This document shows, piece after piece, positions 59,639 through 64,000 of a stretch of 64,000 nt of DNA. The number at the start of each line of letters is the position of its first letter. The stretch's first letter is position 1. The notes below the pieces were generated by a model. The model worked only from the letters and a program-made list of their open reading frames with translations. It did not search any database and was not told the DNA's origin. Source of the DNA: Circinella minor (lineage: Eukaryota > Mucoromycota > Mucoromycetes > Mucorales > Lichtheimiaceae); contig JAEPRB010000097.1 of the NCBI GenBank assembly GCA_016758965.1, positions 62,001-126,000 on the forward strand. Reading direction: 5' to 3'. Position numbers and translations under genes: made by a program.

Positions 59639-62600
59639 TAATATACATCAAACAAAAAAAAAATAAAAGTGTAAAAGGATGAACTATATATTTAAGTTTT
59701 TTTTTGTTATTATGTTTGTATGTGAGAATGCCGTTTTTCTAAAGGGAAAAAAAAAATGAAGAAGGGAAAAGGTTTTTTATTATTATTGTCAAAAAGCTGA
59801 GTGTGTCGGCTCTTTTGTTGAGAGAGAGAGAGAGAGCTTTCTTTTCTTACCTTTCGTCACTTTTACCTTTACCTAGTCACTTGCCTTTTAAATCGTCTTA
59901 ACCTAGTCACTTATATATTTTTGCCTTCCAGTTTACTTTTTTTTTTTTTTTTTTAAATCGCTTACTCGATTTATTACTTAAACTTTTGAACCATTCACGC
60001 AATGTATTTTGTGTTTTATTCTATATACTTCTTATGTATATATGTTAACTATATTGTTCACCTGTGGATCTCTTGTTGACCGTCAACTATTGTATAACCT
60101 CTATACAGTTGGTCCACATTTATATTTACATTTGTCTACAGACATAGTGTTGGGATCTCGTTAAAAGACTTGGTCATGGTGGACGTTCTTTTTTTTTTGT
60201 CGAAAGCTTAAGGCAACGAAGAATATTATTCTTCTTTTTTATTAGGTGGCATGAGGTATCGATATAGGTTATTCGGTTTAAAGTCTTCAACGTCTTTATA
60301 TTTAATTTTTATGGGATTCTTTTCGCTTATTTTATTAGTTATCAAGAGCAAATTAATTGGGTTGAGACTTTTGGTATTTCAGGTCAGGTCGATTGTTATA
60401 TAATTTTTGATTCACGTAATAATCTCATCTACACATGATAGAGGAGGTTAAGTTTGGAACAAAATGATTATTTAGTGTGAGATAAATTGTGGGAGGGGTG
60501 TACATGAAGCAACGGGAATGGGATTTTTGAGCTTGTGTGTTCTCTACTCCATATTCTTTATTACTGATGTGGGTAAAGAAGAAGATGGGATGAGAAGAAT
60601 AGTGGATCATAGAATACTTTAGTTTATTCCATATTATATATGTAGAGATAGATAGATAGATCCAATCCACAAGGCCAACGAAAAGAAAAATAGGTCTCAA
60701 CTGGCATGAAATTATGGTTTTATATATTATTTTAGTTAAATGAAGCAAATGGATGGGATTGCGGATGTTAATTATTTGGATGGAGCTATGTCTAGTTTAT
60801 TATGGGACAAGACAAAGGGATAGAGTTTTGATTATGAATATTTGGATGGAAAGATATTTTGTTCTTTATTATATATATAGGCTTAATCTACAAGATAAAC
60901 AAAAAAAATATATATATGTTGGTCGGGATAAGAATAAAAGGGAAAGAAGTCAATAATTTATACCGTGTTGTAATATACCATGAATGGGCTATATATAAGT
61001 ATTTTAACTTGGTAGATATAATAAAATCGATTCTAAAAAAAAACATATTTAGATAAAATAAAATAAGATAAATAATCAGTAAAAGAAAAGAAGGCTGTGG
61101 GAAGGAGTGTATTGTGTTTATTGAAATGATAACCACAAACATCGTAACAGGCTTAATTAGTGTGATTAGTATATGTATATGTATTATGTTGTATAATATA
61201 CAGTAGAACATGTAAGGTCAAATAAAGACATTCTTTCACAATTGACTCATACGTATAATAAATATCACCTATTTCTTTCTAGCAAAGTAATCAAATTAAA
61301 TATGGTGCACACTCCTTATAATCCGCAATTTTTTTTTTTTTTTGAATCCCTACTACTTTTTCATCTCATCATGAAGCATCAAAGACATCCACTATTATTG
61401 TTTTTAGGGTCTTTTAGAACAAAAGTAGTGGATTACTTCTTCTTTTTTATCTTTTTTTAAAAAAAAAAGTTTTAAGACTTTAAAGTTGGCTATTACTTTT
61501 AGCTGGTACGTAAAATATGAATTTGAAACATCTAGAACATTATATAATTAGTGGGAAACTACCCATTTAGCCTCCGGGAACAATATGTATGCGTATTTAA
61601 AAACCTCTTTTTTTTATGATTATATATATATATATATATCATCAATAACTTTTTTTTAGCCATTAAACAATTTTTTACTTTCATTATTATATTTAGAAAT
61701 GGAAACGTGCTTTATTTATAACTGACTAATAAGTGTAGCAAACATTGCTCAGAATCTAGAGTAATAAGTGCCTATCAAAAATGTACGTATTTGCTATGCT
61801 AAAGTAGAAAAAAAACAGTAATTGTCATTTGTATGTCACTTATAATCATCTTCTTGCTCTTTTACATACTAAAGAATGGAGAGATAAAACATAAGGCAGC
61901 AGGAAATAACAATAAAAAAGTAGTCTAGCAGTCAGCTTTGTTCAACTGTCAATAATAACATTAATGCACAGGTTAGTATTGATGTCGACCCATTCATTAT
62001 TATACTGTAATAACCGTCATTATATATTTAAATACAGCATAGATCAAATATGTTTCACTGACATTTTAAATTGGTATTTCACGGTGTCTTCTTTATTGAT
62101 ACTATTTGACAGCTGCGTTGATATATTATTTTATCAACAGCAAAACGTATAGGATATAATGTTCACATATCTTATTGTCATTATTCATCGTCATGAACAA
62201 ATCAGAAGACTATTATTGTTTCATATACGCATATTGATATACCCGACCATTGATTAAAATTTAATATAAATAGTGATAATATTTTATTAAATAAACTTCA
62301 GTTCAATTAATGTTCTTTTGGGTCTCGTTGGACTTATTAATGTTTCTTTTCTTTTATAAATATCGATTGATATAACAAGAAGTAATTTGTTGACTTTTAG
62401 ATTGTTGAATAGTGTGGTCAAAATTGGTAAAGAATCTACTTTTTACGACAACTATGATATTGAGAACAATGGTAATATTCTCATTAATTGGTATTATTTT
62501 TTAAAGCTACTATAATATTATTTATATACCTTCCCTCTCTTCATCATTCTTCAGTTATCCATTGTCTGTGTTGGTGTCGCCATATCGTTATTGTGATGGC

Positions 62601-64000
62601 TCATTAATATCGATTTCTTCTTCATCCATTGTTTTGTTTTCTTATTAGTTCATGGTATTGTATTCTCACTCGTTGGTAATATATTTATGTCGTGTTTAGG
62701 TAATGTTGAGGTCCCTGAAAAGTAGACATAAAATTTTTAGTTTTCTACGTAGCTTTTTATCGCTGAGGAGATTCGATATTATATAAATCTATTTGGTGAT
62801 AAGAATGCCAAGAAAATAAAACTGTATATATTTAAAACATCAGGGCTGTATATTTTTAATACAAAAACAAAATAATAAAAGATAAGAATGAAGAGCAGCA
62901 TGGATTGAAGGGGTATTCAAATTATATTGATATACTTTGTTGTTAAAATTATATACATAATAACTAGCTATATAGATTAAATAAAAAAAAAAGCCAAGCA
63001 TTTTTCGATAAACATAGAATATTTCGTTTTTATGTATGTATTTTATAAATTTTCAAAAAAAAAAAATTATCAATAATTTATGTATAGACTAACGCTACTT
63101 GGTGTCAATAAGAACTTAAGCGTGCTATTTCTTTTTAAAAATATGAGTGGTGGTATGTACGTACGTATCTACTGTAAAATCTAAATAACTTATTGTATAG
63201 AGCCAATGAATATATGGACTAATAATGCAGATTGTGGTTTTCTGTTACTGAAGATACAATCTGCGTTTTTCTTCTTTTAAAGAACGGTAATAATACCACG
63301 CTGATGTTTTATACGCGTGTGAAGAGTTAAATTTCATTGCTGCATATTATTGACATCTAAAATCAGAGCTTTATTAGTTATCTATACGACAGTCCGTTTT
63401 TTTTTTTTGAGAAAATAGAGGTACTTTATGAATCTTGTATAATTACAACACAACAAGAACAACTACGACATGATTCATTAAGATTATTTTTCAACAGCGG
63501 ATATCATTGTAATAGGAATAAATTAAATAAAAAGTTAACATTCATATTTTAAAAATGTATCATGATGACGTTAAATTATGAACAAGATAACAGTACGCTT
63601 AAATCCCTTTTTCTTCACTGCTGAATGTTCGTGTGTATTATTCTGTTGATTATATTTGTTATTCTTTCATTATGTAAAAGACTTTATATCTTATCACGTT
63701 GTCGCAGTATACTAATTTTGACAACATGTCCAGTTTTAATAATCATGTATTACTACGACATTAATAATTAGTAGATATGATTCGAAAGACGAAGGAATTG
63801 TATTGTGAATTTATATGACAAATAACAAAAGAAAAAGCATCAATAGACCCGGAGATACGTATTTCTTTTTGTTGATCCTCAACATGCATCTTAGGAAGAA
63901 GCCTCCTTATGCAAACATACTTTTGGTACATACTAAACTTTAAAAAAACTAATGTTCATTGTAACATTCTCTTCACTATTTTTCTTGGCTTTTTTTCCTT
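59639..64000. other. 4.4-kb region upstream of INO80, no gene seen
   Basis: The first few hundred bases should hold the INO80 promoter and include a (GA)n run at 59821-59836. The rest is AT-rich with short TA repeats (61622-61640) and a hairpin at 63227-63264. Open frames at 60425-60748, 60753-60956, 61242-61460 and 61964-62152 have no resemblance, no splice continuity and biased composition. I see no tRNA or transposon ends. Confidence 0.5.
63227..63264. repeat. Inverted repeat, 9-bp arms
   Basis: GCAGATTGT (63227-63235) pairs perfectly with ACAATCTGC (63256-63264) across a 20-nt loop and is followed by a T-run, so a transcript across it would fold into a hairpin. No neighbouring gene is visible in the window. 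Confidence 0.55.

Noticed and set aside
60425..61460. Several 60-107 codon open frames in the last 4 kb
   Set aside because: Highly hydrophobic Ile/Tyr/Phe-biased products typical of AT-rich noncoding DNA; no introns in phase, no motifs.

Overview
This window is nuclear DNA of an AT-rich, intron-dense fungus, most likely an early-diverging Mucoromycota (Mucorales-like) species. The evidence is fungal chitin synthase, INO80, Brr6/Brl1, Dcd1 and Rmt2 homologues, short introns of roughly 50-150 nt with GT..AG borders, very AT-rich spacers, and long homopolymers and Asn/Gln/Ser/Thr runs in proteins. The lineage is inferred from protein resemblance and architecture; no marker gene search was possible. 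Gene models were spliced by hand, and every reported multi-exon model keeps reading phase across all junctions.

Layout. 1-4069: 3' part of a class IV-like chitin synthase (+), convergent with delta-COP (-), which has 11 exons and a first exon that is only the ATG. 4070-9385: a 5.3 kb gene desert with a few decayed coding-like stretches. 9386-14947: a SIRT1-class sirtuin (+), ribosomal protein uL15 (+, again an ATG-only first exon) and the arginine methyltransferase Rmt2 (-). 15684-20026: a small coiled-coil protein (BLOC-1-like at best), an unrecognised 172-aa protein (-) and an AN1 zinc finger protein (+). 20287-26290: a cytosolic DPP8/9-like dipeptidyl peptidase (-), divergent from a Brr6/Brl1 nuclear-envelope protein (+).

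27324-31821 looks accessory: a 5'-truncated MFS transporter ending near 45-nt poly(A) and 27-nt poly(T) tracts, an orphan two-exon gene, and an intronless 637-aa HET-domain protein. 33006-43255: dCMP deaminase Dcd1 (-, with a 14-nt microexon), a Rap-GAP domain protein (+) and an STK32/YANK-type kinase with a probable myristoylated N-terminus (-). 43256-50793 is a second gene desert (7.5 kb) with coding relics and a 22-bp tandem repeat. 50794-59638: a MARCH5-like RING-CH ubiquitin ligase (+) and the 17-exon INO80 chromatin-remodelling ATPase (-). 59639-64000: no gene seen.

Neighbouring genes are mostly convergent or divergent, with no operon-like or pathway clustering. Most are housekeeping genes for cell wall, Golgi-ER traffic, translation, chromatin, nucleotide pools, nuclear envelope, mitochondrial membrane ubiquitination and signalling. 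I saw no CRISPR array, tRNA, rRNA or intact transposon. The best leads for unusual biology are the HET/MFS/orphan accessory island, the splice-site architecture (A-run donors and T-run/A-run acceptors), the ATG-only exons and the microexon.
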